A stretch of DNA of 64,000 nt, taken from assembly GCF_010729105.1 (NCBI RefSeq), contig NZ_AP022573.1:5456001-5520000 (forward strand), in the 5' to 3' direction. Under the pieces are notes generated by a model, which was not told the DNA's origin, did not search any database, and worked only from the letters and a program-made list of their open reading frames with translations. Source of the stretch: Mycobacterium saskatchewanense (lineage in GTDB: Bacteria; Actinomycetota; Actinomycetes; Mycobacteriales; Mycobacteriaceae). Of this stretch, positions 16,960-26,528 are shown piece after piece. Numbering within the stretch: position 1 is the stretch's first letter; every line of letters starts with the position of its first letter. A program made the position numbers and the translations under genes.

Positions 16960-18216
16960 TCAGCCAGCCGTGAACCGCACCGGCATCGTGGCGATCCCGT
17001 TGATCCATCCTGACTGTGCTCTGGTCGGCTCGCCGATCATCTCGATGTCGGGGAGCCGATCGGCAATGGCGTCGAGCATGACCGCAATCTCCTTGCGCGC
17101 GAGGTTCGCGCCGATGCAATAGTGCGGTCCGGTTCCTCCGAATCCGAGGTGCGGGTTGGGGTTTCGTTCGATGTCGAAAGCGAACGGATCATCGAACACG
17201 TCCTCATCGTAATTGGCTGAGCCGTAGAACAACCCGACCCGCTGGCCGCGACGGATCACCACACCACCGAGTTCGGTATCGCGCCTGGCGGTGCGCTGGA
17301 ATGCGTTGACGGGGCTGGCCCACCGGATGATCTCGTCGGCGGCGGTGACGGGACGAGCTGTCTTGTACAGCTCCCACTGAGCCGGGTTGTTGAGCAGGGC
17401 CTGCATGCCGATGGAGATCGCGTTTCGCGTCGTCTCGTTACCGGCGGTGACCAACAGGACGATGAAATAACCGAATTCCATCTCGGAGAGCTGGTCACCG
17501 TCCTCGCCCGCCGTCACCAGCCGGGTGATGATGTCGTCGGCCGGCTTTCGTTTGCGCTGCTCGGCCAGGACATAGGAATAGCCGATCAACTCGACCATCG
17601 CCTGCTTGGAATCCTCGGCATACTTGGGGTCCTCACTGCCCATCATCGCGTCCGACCACGCGAACAACCGATCATGGTCTTCGGCCGGGAAGCCGACGAG
17701 GTCGGCGATCGCCTTCATCGGCAATCGACGCGAGATGTCCTCGACGAAGTCGCCCTCCTTCTTGGCGGCCGCCTCGGCCACGATCAACCGCGCCGAATCG
17801 ATCAGACTCGCCTCGAGGGCGGTGACATTGCGAGGAGTGAACATCCGCGAAATCAACTTGCGCAGCCGTGTGTGCACGGGGGGATCGCTGTTGTGCAGCA
17901 GCACTTTTGCAGCTTCGAGTTCCTCTGGTGGGACGTCATTTGAGTAGCGCATCACGCAACCGTTGTCGTGGGAGGACCAGGCTTGCGGGTCGCGGGATAT
18001 CTCCCGAATGTGGGCGTGTTTCGAGATAACCCAGTAGCCACCGTCGCGGAAGCCGCCACCGCGATCGGGCTCCTGGGGGTTCCACCACACCGGCGCACTG
18101 CGACGCAGCGCCGCAAAGTGCTCCACTGGCATGCCACGTGCCATCAGTGCCGGATCGGTGAAGTCAAAGCCCTCCGGGAACGCGACTCCGTCACGGAGCT
18201 TCGGTGATGTGGTCAT
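16960..18216 (-). CDS. Cytochrome P450 (steroid/lipid hydroxylase type)
   Basis: 418 aa from ATG 18216 (CAGGAG 9 bp upstream; the frame is open to 18264). The I-helix motif is LLVTAGNETTRNAI, ExxR is EIIRWAS, and the heme loop is GFGGTGPHYCIGANLAR with the thiolate at about Cys367. The GGTGPHYCIGANLAR form is shared with the mycobacterial CYP124/125/142 group that oxidises sterol side chains and branched lipids, so a lipophilic substrate is likely; the exact family needs alignment. Operator box C is 58 bp upstream. The TetR at 18495 is divergent. Confidence 0.92.
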   Translation of the reverse strand: MTTSPKLRDGVAFPEGFDFTDPALMARGMPVEHFAALRRSAPVWWNPQEPDRGGGFRDGGYWVISKHAHIREISRDPQAWSSHDNGCVMRYSNDVPPEELEAAKVLLHNSDPPVHTRLRKLISRMFTPRNVTALEASLIDSARLIVAEAAAKKEGDFVEDISRRLPMKAIADLVGFPAEDHDRLFAWSDAMMGSEDPKYAEDSKQAMVELIGYSYVLAEQRKRKPADDIITRLVTAGEDGDQLSEMEFGYFIVLLVTAGNETTRNAISIGMQALLNNPAQWELYKTARPVTAADEIIRWASPVNAFQRTARRDTELGGVVIRRGQRVGLFYGSANYDEDVFDDPFAFDIERNPNPHLGFGGTGPHYCIGANLARKEIAVMLDAIADRLPDIEMIGEPTRAQSGWINGIATMPVRFTAG

Positions 18217-18273
18217 GCGGGAACACTCCTGGCCCTCGATGCACGGTGACGAATTACGCAGCACCCTCTGAAA

Positions 18274-18298
18274 ATTACATTACAAAGCGTAAGGTAAG
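18274..18298. promoter_or_regulatory. Palindromic operator (TTAC/GTAA box C)
   Basis: ATTACATTACA and CGTAAGGTAAG arms around AAG, matching boxes A and B at most arm positions. It lies 58 bp upstream of the P450 ATG on the minus strand, so the P450 probably belongs to the same regulon as the SDR-EchA-SDR operon. Confidence 0.65.
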
Positions 18299-18344
18299 TT
18301 GGCAATCGTCGGCGGGTCCGAGGGTGGCGAGGCGCCGTAATACA

Positions 18345-18363
18345 TGTACAAGTGTTCGGATAA
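18345..18363 (+). promoter_or_regulatory. ACAAGTGT-CGGA box, copy 1
   Basis: TGTACAAGTGTTCGGATAA in the promoter region between the P450 and the TetR at 18495. It differs at only a few bases from a second copy at 18488-18506. Two copies flanking a regulator promoter suggest an autoregulatory site. Confidence 0.4.
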
Positions 18364-18487
18364 ACCCGGCGACGCGGCGGTCTCGGGCCCGTTGAGCGGC
18401 CGCTGTTCACATGCCTTCACATCCAGCTAGGGCTTATGACAGCGTATTTAAATGCGTCTTGCCATGGTCGAATGTCGAAGGATAATC

Positions 18488-18506
18488 TGGACAAGTGTCC
18501 GGAATA
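18488..18506 (+). promoter_or_regulatory. ACAAGTGT-CGGA box, copy 2, overlapping the TetR start
   Basis: TGGACAAGTGTCCGGAATA contains the perfect palindrome GGACA-AG-TGTCC (18489-18500), and the GTG start codon of the TetR gene lies inside it. A repressor bound here would block its own gene. Copy 1 is 143 bp upstream. Confidence 0.45.
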
Positions 18507-19124
18507 GCCGTCGCCGACGCTTCCCGCCATCGCGGTCGGCGGCACAAGAACGTGCGGTCCGAGCAGAGCGTTCGCAAGCTCCTCGACGCCGCCGTCGAGG
18601 AACTCGCGCGCTCTCCCTATGCCGAGCTCACGGTGCGCTCGGTCGCCGCGACGGCCGGGGTGTCGCCAACGACGGCGTACACCTATTTCCCGTCCAAGGA
18701 CGCGCTGATCGCCGAGGTGTATCTGAGACTTCTGCTCAACGCGCGCAGCTTCGTCGATGTGAATGACGCTGCCGAAACCCGTGTCAAAGCGCAGTTGCGC
18801 GAACTCGTGCTGCTCGTTGCGGACACCCCCTGCCTCGCGGATGCGTGCACCACAGCGTTGATGGCCGATGACATCGCGGTTGACGGGGTGCGCGCGCGCA
18901 TTGCCGGCGAGGTCGGCCGACGCATCGCGGCCTCATTGGGGCCGGGTCATTCGGCCGACGTCGCGATCACGCTGCACATGACGTTCTCCGGGGCGATGAT
19001 GCACGCGCGCTCTACGCCCGGCGGCTACCGAAAGGTCGCCGACGAACTCGACACCGCGGTGGCGCTGGTCATGAATTCTCGGCTTCTCGAACCGTCGGCA
19101 CACCCGAATCCGGCGACCCAATGA
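18495..19124 (+). CDS. TetR family transcriptional regulator
   Basis: 209 aa from GTG 18495. The basic start (RHRGRRHKNVRSEQS) leads into the helix-turn-helix LDAAVEELARSPYAEL, then TVRSVAATAGVSPTTAYTYFPSKDALIAEVY. The helical ligand domain follows. The start codon lies in a GGACA/TGTCC palindrome, pointing to autorepression, and the stop overlaps an in-frame ATG upstream of cyp51, so the regulator is probably co-transcribed with cyp51 and its ferredoxin. It is divergent from the other P450. Confidence 0.88.
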   Translation: MSGIAVADASRHRGRRHKNVRSEQSVRKLLDAAVEELARSPYAELTVRSVAATAGVSPTTAYTYFPSKDALIAEVYLRLLLNARSFVDVNDAAETRVKAQLRELVLLVADTPCLADACTTALMADDIAVDGVRARIAGEVGRRIAASLGPGHSADVAITLHMTFSGAMMHARSTPGGYRKVADELDTAVALVMNSRLLEPSAHPNPATQ

Positions 19125-19171
19125 CCAACATCGACCGCCATCGCGGCTCGACGACAGGAGATTGCCTGACC

Positions 19172-20739
<1,568 letters not shown>

Positions 20740-20754
20740 AGAAGGGACTCCTGC

Positions 20755-21633
20755 ATGGATTTCGGCGCCGTTCTCTTCACCAGTGACCGCGGCATCACCC
20801 CCGCGGACGCGGCGGCGGCCGCGGAAAAGGGCGGGTTCGCCACGTTCTACGTTCCCGAGCACAGCCACATACCGACCAGGCGCGGGGCCGCCCATCCGGC
20901 GACCGGTGATGCCCGCCTGCCCGACGACCGCTACATGCGCACCTTGGATCCCTGGGTCAGCTTGGCCACCGCCTGCGCGGTGACCACCGAGATCCGGCTA
21001 TCCACCGCGGTCTGCCTTCCGGTGCAGCACGATTGCATCACCCTGGCCAAGTCGATCGCGACCGTGGATCACCTCTCGGGCGGCCGGGTCGAGGTGTGCG
21101 CCGGCTTCGGCTGGAACCTCGACGAGCTGGCCGACCACAACGTGCCCGCGGGACGACGCCGAACCATGTTGCGCGAGTACATCGAAGCCAGGCGCGAGCT
21201 ATGGGTCAGGGAAGAGGCTTCGTACAGCGGTGAGTTCGTCAGCTATGGCCCCAGCTGGGCGTGGCCCAAGCCCGTTCAGGCGCACCTGCCGATACTGATC
21301 GGGGCCGCGGGCAACCAGAAGAATCTGAAATGGATCGCCAAGAATGCCGACGGGTGGATGTCGACGCCCCAGGATGCCGACATCGAAATATCAGTCAATT
21401 TGCTCCACGCCGAATGGGATTCGGCCGGCCGCAGCGGACGGCCGCGGATTGTCGTGCTCGACACCCACGGTCCGGACGCCTCCCGCTTGTCTCACTGGGC
21501 CGACCTCGGGGTGTCCGAAGTGGTGTACGGACTACCCGACGAGTCAACCTCGGAGGTACAGGCTTACGTCGGCAGGCTGTCGGACAAGCTTGACGCCTTC
21601 GCGACGCTCGACCCTGCCTCGGCGGCTCATTAG
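20755..21633 (+). CDS. LLM-class F420-dependent oxidoreductase
   Basis: 292-aa luciferase-like TIM-barrel protein, directly after the ferredoxin gene. The N-terminal DFGAVLFTSDRGITPADAAAAAE, FYVPEHSH, STAVCLPVQHDCITLAKSIATVDHLSGGR and AGFGWNLDEL segments are typical of mycobacterial TIGR03619-type proteins that use deazaflavin F420 for hydride transfer. The substrate is unknown; co-location with CYP51 suggests a redox step on a sterol-like or terpenoid compound. The stop codon is immediately followed by the GTG of the IclR gene. Confidence 0.87.
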   Translation: MDFGAVLFTSDRGITPADAAAAAEKGGFATFYVPEHSHIPTRRGAAHPATGDARLPDDRYMRTLDPWVSLATACAVTTEIRLSTAVCLPVQHDCITLAKSIATVDHLSGGRVEVCAGFGWNLDELADHNVPAGRRRTMLREYIEARRELWVREEASYSGEFVSYGPSWAWPKPVQAHLPILIGAAGNQKNLKWIAKNADGWMSTPQDADIEISVNLLHAEWDSAGRSGRPRIVVLDTHGPDASRLSHWADLGVSEVVYGLPDESTSEVQAYVGRLSDKLDAFATLDPASAAH

Positions 21634-22470
21634 GTGCGGCGCACGATGACATTGCTGCTTTCCCAACCGGATGTCCGTCGCTCGGACAAGGCGGCGCGGT
21701 CCGGGGTCGTCGAACGAGTCACTCAGGTGATGGAGGTTTTCGGGCCACACCGCCAATCCGCTCGGCTCGAGGAGGTCGCCGAGCACGCCGCACTGCCCCG
21801 CTCGACCACCTTCCGCATCCTGCGTCAGCTCGTGGAAATGGGCTGGCTCGAGCACGGCCCCGACGGTTTCCGGCTCGGAACGAGGCTTCGGGAACTTCAC
21901 GGGTGCACGGTGGACTACACCGACGTTCGTGCGGCGGCGTCCCCGGTGCTGACCGACCTGAACCTCACGACGGGAGCGGTAAGTCACCTTGGCGTTCTGG
22001 AGGGCAGCTTCGTGCATTACCTCGACAAGGTCGGGGGCGTTGCAGCGCACAGCGTGCCGTCCCAGGTGGGAGCCCGGCTGGGCGCCGAGGAGACCGTCAC
22101 CGGCCGGGCGTTGCTCGCCCAGCTGCCGCCCGAGGACGTCGACCGGCGCTACGCCGCCGACGGCCGACGGGCCTGCGGTGACGGAATGAGCATCGAGCAG
22201 CTACATCGCCGGCTGGATCTCGTGCGACGACGGCGCGGCCTGGCCTTCTCGAGTGCCGAGGGGTGCGCGATGGGAATCAGTTCGGTGGCTGCACCAGTAC
22301 TCGGCTCCCAAGGCGTGGTCGCCGCTATTTCGGTGGCGGCCCGACGGAACATGCGGCTGGAGGCCATCGGCCCGGTAGTAGCTGCGGCCGCGCGGACCAC
22401 AAGCACCCGCCTCGTTCCCGACTGGCGCGAATCGAGTTGCACCGGTCCCGGCGAGAAGTGCGGGGGTTGA
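21634..22470 (+). CDS. IclR family transcriptional regulator
   Basis: 278 aa. The winged HTH is VVERVTQVMEVFGPH, then LEEVAEHAALPRSTTFRILRQLVEMGWLE at about residues 40-75, followed by an effector domain with LGVLEGSFVHYLDKVGG and GISSVAAPVLGSQGVVAAISVAARR. GTG 21634 directly abuts the upstream TAG; ATG 21646 is an alternative. The LLM gene follows 4 bp downstream. IclR proteins respond to small aromatic or carboxylic acids, so it may control this operon. A local regulator inside the operon, between two F420-type genes, is unusual. Confidence 0.88.
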   Translation: MRRTMTLLLSQPDVRRSDKAARSGVVERVTQVMEVFGPHRQSARLEEVAEHAALPRSTTFRILRQLVEMGWLEHGPDGFRLGTRLRELHGCTVDYTDVRAAASPVLTDLNLTTGAVSHLGVLEGSFVHYLDKVGGVAAHSVPSQVGARLGAEETVTGRALLAQLPPEDVDRRYAADGRRACGDGMSIEQLHRRLDLVRRRRGLAFSSAEGCAMGISSVAAPVLGSQGVVAAISVAARRNMRLEAIGPVVAAAARTTSTRLVPDWRESSCTGPGEKCGG

Positions 22471-22474
22471 GCTG

Positions 22475-23359
22475 ATGCGCTTCACGTTCACCGATGTGAT
22501 GACCCGTTCGGAGTACCTGCCGCGCCTCGCGGTGGCCGCCGAGGCGGCAGGATACGACGGGTTCACGATCCCTGATTCCATCGGTTATCCCGAGCACTCA
22601 GATGCCATCTACCCGTACACGGCCGACGGGGACCGCAGCTTCCTCGAAGGCAAGGAGTTCATCGAGCCGTTCGTCCTCGCTGCATTCCTCGGTGCGATCA
22701 CCGAGCGCATCCGCTTCAACACCTTCGTGGTGAAGTTCCCGCTTCGCGCGCCCGTGCTGGCCGCCAAGCAGGCGTTCTCGGTCGCGCGGATGACCGGCAA
22801 CCGCCTCGGCCTTGGAGTCGGGATCGGGACGAGCCCGTACCCCGACGACTATCTGATGGCCGGGGTCGACCCGGCCCACAAGGGCGCACGCATGGACGAG
22901 GCCATCGAAATCTTCCGCGGGCTGGAATCCGGCGAGTTCTTCGAGTTTCACGGGCGGTTCTACGACATCCCCTCGCTGAAGGTGTGTCCCGTGCCCGGCC
23001 GGCCAATTCCGCTCCTCGTCGGCGGCCATTCGGGGGCCGCGCTGCGCCGCGCGGCGACGAGGGGCGACGGGTGGATGCACGCCGGCGGCCCCACCGACGG
23101 GCTCGAGTCGATGCTCGGGAAGCTGCGCTCCTTTCGCGCCGAGGCGGGTAAAGCCAACGACGCCTTCGAGATTCATGCCGTCAGCCCAGACGCTCGCACC
23201 GTCGACGGATGCAGGCGCCTGGAAGACATTGGCGTCACGGACGTGCTGGTCGGCTTCCGCAACCCCTACGTCAAGGGGGATGACATGCAGTCGCTGGCGG
23301 ACAAGCTGGCAAGGCTGGAGCGGTTCGCGGACGAGATCATCAGCAAGGTCAATCCCTGA
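22475..23359 (+). CDS. LLM-class flavin/F420-dependent oxidoreductase
   Basis: 294-aa luciferase-like protein. It starts RFTFTDVMTRSEYLPRLA, then YDGFTIPDS, IRFNTFVVKFPLRAPVLAAK, LGLGVGIGTSPYPDDY and a C-terminal VLVGFRNPY. It differs clearly from the other LLM gene at 20755, so the two are not recent duplicates. The cofactor is probably F420, judged by the family's habit in mycobacteria. It sits between the IclR gene (4 bp) and the sulfotransferase gene (9 bp), in a long co-directional run that begins at the TetR gene. Confidence 0.86.
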   Translation: MRFTFTDVMTRSEYLPRLAVAAEAAGYDGFTIPDSIGYPEHSDAIYPYTADGDRSFLEGKEFIEPFVLAAFLGAITERIRFNTFVVKFPLRAPVLAAKQAFSVARMTGNRLGLGVGIGTSPYPDDYLMAGVDPAHKGARMDEAIEIFRGLESGEFFEFHGRFYDIPSLKVCPVPGRPIPLLVGGHSGAALRRAATRGDGWMHAGGPTDGLESMLGKLRSFRAEAGKANDAFEIHAVSPDARTVDGCRRLEDIGVTDVLVGFRNPYVKGDDMQSLADKLARLERFADEIISKVNP

Positions 23360-23368
23360 GGCGGCACG

Positions 23369-24511
23369 GTGAACAACTTCTTCTACTTTGATTGGCGCAC
23401 CTGGTGGACGCTGGTCCGCCTGGTCCGTCGCGAGCGGGACGCCGCCCGCCGCCGCCGCCAGTACCGCACGCTGTGCGTCGTGATACCGGCCCTGGCCGTT
23501 TTGCACACTGTCACGTTCGCGCTTGACCCGATCGTCTTTCCCGCACTGCGCCGCACTGACGTCCGCGGGCCCGTCTTCGTGGTGGGCCACGCCCGCAGCG
23601 GAACGACCTATCTGCACCGCATGATGGCCAACGATCCCCGCTTCTCCTACGTGCTGCTCTGGGAGATGTTCTTCCCCTCGCTCCTCGAGAAGAAGATCCT
23701 TCGGGCGGTGCTGCGGTGGGATCAGCGGCTGGGCGGTCGGCTCCGCAAGCGGATCGACGCGTTGGATGAGCGCCTGTTCAGCAAGAGCAACAGTGTGCAC
23801 GAGTCCGGGCTTTTCGCGCCGGAGGAGGACGAGTTTCTGCTGACAACGTCGTGCGCGTCGGGATTCTGGGTCCTGCAGTACCCCCAGGCGCAGGACCTGG
23901 ACTTCTACTATGTCGACGACCGGTGGCCCGAACGCAAGCGGCGCCGCGTCATGCGGTTCTATAAGGAGTGCGTGCGCCGGCAGTTGGTGCTCAACGGTGT
24001 TGGGCTGAAGCATCTTTCCAAGGCCCCGATCCACTGCGGCCGGGTAGAAAGTTTGATTCGGACCTTTCCTGACGCCAAATTCGTTGTGCCGGTGCGTAAT
24101 CCCTACGAGACGATTCCAAGTTTCCTCAAGCTGATGCAGTTCGCCTGGGCCGCCCGCAAGCGGTCCGAGTCGGACATGCAGCAGTCGTTCCGGTCGTTCG
24201 TGGACTCGTCGTACCACTACTACCAGCACCCGCTGGACGTATTGGCTGCCCACCCCGAGGTGCGCAGCGCGATCGTGAACTACGGCGACCTCGTGACGGA
24301 CCCGGCCGGCACGATGCGGCGCGTGTACGACGAGATCGGGATCGACATGGTGCCGGAACAAGACGAGGCGCTGGCGGTCGAAAGGGGCCGCGAATACCGG
24401 TCCGGACACACCTACAGCCTCGGGGAGTTCGGGCTCGAGCCCGGCGAGATCCGCACCCGGCTGGCTCCACTGTTCGACCGTTTCGGATGGGAGTCGGGCC
24501 GTGCCAGCTGA
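23369..24511 (+). CDS. Sulfotransferase family protein
   Basis: 380 aa from GTG 23369. After a basic, partly hydrophobic N-terminus (residues about 36-60, perhaps membrane-associated) comes VVGHARSGTTYLHRMM at 72-86, the 5-prime-phosphosulfate-binding loop of PAPS-dependent sulfotransferases. VPVRNPYETIPSFLKL is the 3-prime-phosphate-binding strand-helix. It would transfer sulfate from PAPS to a hydroxyl of a lipid or sterol-like acceptor. Several mycobacterial genomes carry families of these next to DUF1214 genes, as here: the DUF1214 gene overlaps its end by 11 bp. Confidence 0.87.
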   Translation: MNNFFYFDWRTWWTLVRLVRRERDAARRRRQYRTLCVVIPALAVLHTVTFALDPIVFPALRRTDVRGPVFVVGHARSGTTYLHRMMANDPRFSYVLLWEMFFPSLLEKKILRAVLRWDQRLGGRLRKRIDALDERLFSKSNSVHESGLFAPEEDEFLLTTSCASGFWVLQYPQAQDLDFYYVDDRWPERKRRRVMRFYKECVRRQLVLNGVGLKHLSKAPIHCGRVESLIRTFPDAKFVVPVRNPYETIPSFLKLMQFAWAARKRSESDMQQSFRSFVDSSYHYYQHPLDVLAAHPEVRSAIVNYGDLVTDPAGTMRRVYDEIGIDMVPEQDEALAVERGREYRSGHTYSLGEFGLEPGEIRTRLAPLFDRFGWESGRAS

Positions 24512-25859
24512 ACATGCCGACGCGCTGCGCGGCGCCTGGGACGAGATGATCGACCGGCTGGGCCGCGCCCGGGAGGCGCTCGAGTCCCCTGAGTTGCACG
24601 CGCCGCCGGAGGCGGGTCCGCGCGACCTCGCGGAGGGGTACCGCTACCTGCTCGGCTTCGTGCACTCGGCCGCCGAGCGAGCCTTTTTCGGGGATCCCGC
24701 CTTCCCCTATTTCCGCCGCAGCCTGCAGGTGCTCGACAAGGCCACCATCGACAACGCCGACGCCCTGTACCTCTCGACGCCCGTCGACGGCAGGTATCCG
24801 TACCGGATCACCGGCCGGGTGCGGGACTCGGGGCACTGGCGTGGGCAGAGACGGGCCCCGGCCGGCCTGACCGCGCCCCAGTACCTCATCATCGAGGCCC
24901 ACACGGGCTACGCCGGTGACAGCGGCGACCTCGCCGAACTGCGCCCGGGAGTGCGCGGCAACACCGGCACGCTTGACTCCTCGGAGTTGGTGGTGGGGGA
25001 GGACGGTCGCTTCGAGATTCTTATGGCGCCGGAGAGGCCGGCGGGGCACACAGGCAACTTCATTGGCACGCAGCGGAATTCGCGCCGGACCGGTAGGACG
25101 TTCTATGCCGAGCATGTGACAGTCCGGGCGTTGTTTCACGACTGGGAGCGCGAGGAATCACCCGAGCTGCTGATCCACCGCCTGGATCAAGTCGGTGAGC
25201 ACCCGCCCGCGCTCGAGCCGGCCACCGTGGTGGCGGCATTGCGCCGCGTCGGCGAGATCGTCGACAACCAAACCCGGTTCTGGAACAAGTTCTACGACGT
25301 GGTGCTGGAGGCGCACGGAGACCGCAACGGTGACGGAGTCAGCTTCATGCCGCGCAACGACTTCAACACCCCGGCCGCCGCGTCCCTGGCCGCCGGCGGC
25401 GGACAGAGCACCAACATCTACTCCGGTGGCGTCTACGAACTGGGGGAGGACGAGGCCCTCCTCGTCGACACCGAGGTGTTCGCGCCGCCGGCGTACATGG
25501 GCTTTCACCTGGCCAACGTGTGGGGCGAGTCGCACGACTACGCCAATCACGTGAGCAGCCTGAACGGTGCGCAGGCCGAGCGCGACGACGACGGCCACTA
25601 CCGGTACGTCGTCGCGCACCGCGACCCGGGCGTGCCCAACTGGCTCGACACGACCGGACTACGAGTGGGCTTCATGGCCATCCGTTGGACCTACCCTCGG
25701 CCGACGGACCGGCTGCCCACGGTGTCGGCGCGCAAGATCCCGTTCGGCGGGCTCGACGACCACCTTCCCGCGTCGACGCGTCGAGTGTCGCCGGAGGAGC
25801 GGCGCGAACAGGTGCGCGTCCGCCAGCAGCACGTCCAACGCCGCTACCGGCAGTACTAA
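24501..25859 (+). CDS. DUF1214 domain-containing protein
   Basis: 452 aa, GTG start overlapping the sulfotransferase by 11 bp, preceded by GGATGGGAG. The N-terminal part (HADALRGAWDEMIDRLGR, GYRYLLGFVHSAAERAF) is helical. The C-terminal part carries DUF1214 features: DEALLVDTEVFAPPAYMGF, a stretch with HVSSLNGAQ, and HRDPGVPNWLDTTG followed by IRWTYPRP. The domain occurs in secreted and cytoplasmic actinobacterial proteins with no established reaction. Its fixed pairing with sulfotransferases suggests a lipid-handling role (inference). Confidence 0.85.
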   Translation: MPAEHADALRGAWDEMIDRLGRAREALESPELHAPPEAGPRDLAEGYRYLLGFVHSAAERAFFGDPAFPYFRRSLQVLDKATIDNADALYLSTPVDGRYPYRITGRVRDSGHWRGQRRAPAGLTAPQYLIIEAHTGYAGDSGDLAELRPGVRGNTGTLDSSELVVGEDGRFEILMAPERPAGHTGNFIGTQRNSRRTGRTFYAEHVTVRALFHDWEREESPELLIHRLDQVGEHPPALEPATVVAALRRVGEIVDNQTRFWNKFYDVVLEAHGDRNGDGVSFMPRNDFNTPAAASLAAGGGQSTNIYSGGVYELGEDEALLVDTEVFAPPAYMGFHLANVWGESHDYANHVSSLNGAQAERDDDGHYRYVVAHRDPGVPNWLDTTGLRVGFMAIRWTYPRPTDRLPTVSARKIPFGGLDDHLPASTRRVSPEERREQVRVRQQHVQRRYRQY

Positions 25860-25889
25860 GCATCGACAACCACCACGAAAGGCAACGCC

Positions 25890-26528
25890 ATGAGCGACAG
25901 CTTTACCCGCACCGAGATCAAGGCGTTCTGGGACGAGTGGCTGGAGATGAACCGCGAGGCGGAACGGTCCGGCGACTGGGGGAAGTTGGCGGACTGCTAT
26001 CTCGAAAACGCCACCTATGGCTGGATGTTCACCCCTGACGAGCACTTCATGGCGATGGGCCGCGACGAGATCCGTCGCTGGGCGATGGGCACGGAGATGG
26101 CGGGGTTGGAGGGGTGGCACTACGACTACATGGCGACCGTCCTCGACGAGGAAAACGCCATGATCGTCGGCTTTTGGAAGCAACGGTCGGGCCTGCTGGA
26201 CGGAGAGGGACGGGAATACGAGATCCGCGGCATCGGCGGCAGCTGGTTCGGCGTGGCCAGGGACGATACCGACGGCAAGATCCGATTCGCCTGGCAGCGT
26301 GACTGGTTCGACCTCGGATCGACCGCGCACACCTTCGTCGAGATCGCGAAGTCCGGGAACGCGCCCCAGGCTTTCCTGGACCGGATCAGCATCCCCGGCA
26401 TGGAGATGCCGGGCCACTACCGCTACGCCGACCTGCCCGCGACCCTGTGGCCACCGCACGTGGAGCAGGGACACTATGTCTCCCAGAACCCGATCGGAGT
26501 CTCCCAGAACCCGATCGGACGGTCATGA
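25890..26528 (+). CDS. SnoaL/NTF2-like protein
   Basis: 212 aa. The opening FTRTEIKAFWDEWLEMNREAE and LADCYLENATYGWMF, then KIRFAWQRDWFDLGSTAHTFVEI, fit a SnoaL-like fold with an added C-terminal region. The last 20 residues contain a perfect tandem repeat VSQNPIG VSQNPIG, encoded by a 21-bp duplication. The stop overlaps the ATG of the following SDR as ATGA. It follows the DUF1214 gene after 30 bp and is part of the same operon. Function unknown. Confidence 0.78.
   Translation: MSDSFTRTEIKAFWDEWLEMNREAERSGDWGKLADCYLENATYGWMFTPDEHFMAMGRDEIRRWAMGTEMAGLEGWHYDYMATVLDEENAMIVGFWKQRSGLLDGEGREYEIRGIGGSWFGVARDDTDGKIRFAWQRDWFDLGSTAHTFVEIAKSGNAPQAFLDRISIPGMEMPGHYRYADLPATLWPPHVEQGHYVSQNPIGVSQNPIGRS
26478..26519 (+). 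repeat. 21-bp perfect tandem duplication
   Basis: Two identical 21-bp units (26478-26498 and 26499-26519) at the end of the SnoaL-like gene, in frame and adding seven residues. It looks like a recent slippage or unequal-exchange product and does not break the downstream start. Confidence 0.9.

Noticed and set aside
22598..24409. Open frame of 603 codons on the minus strand
   Set aside because: It overlaps the LLM and sulfotransferase genes, has no recognisable domain and is rich in H, R and V, as shadows in high-GC DNA are.
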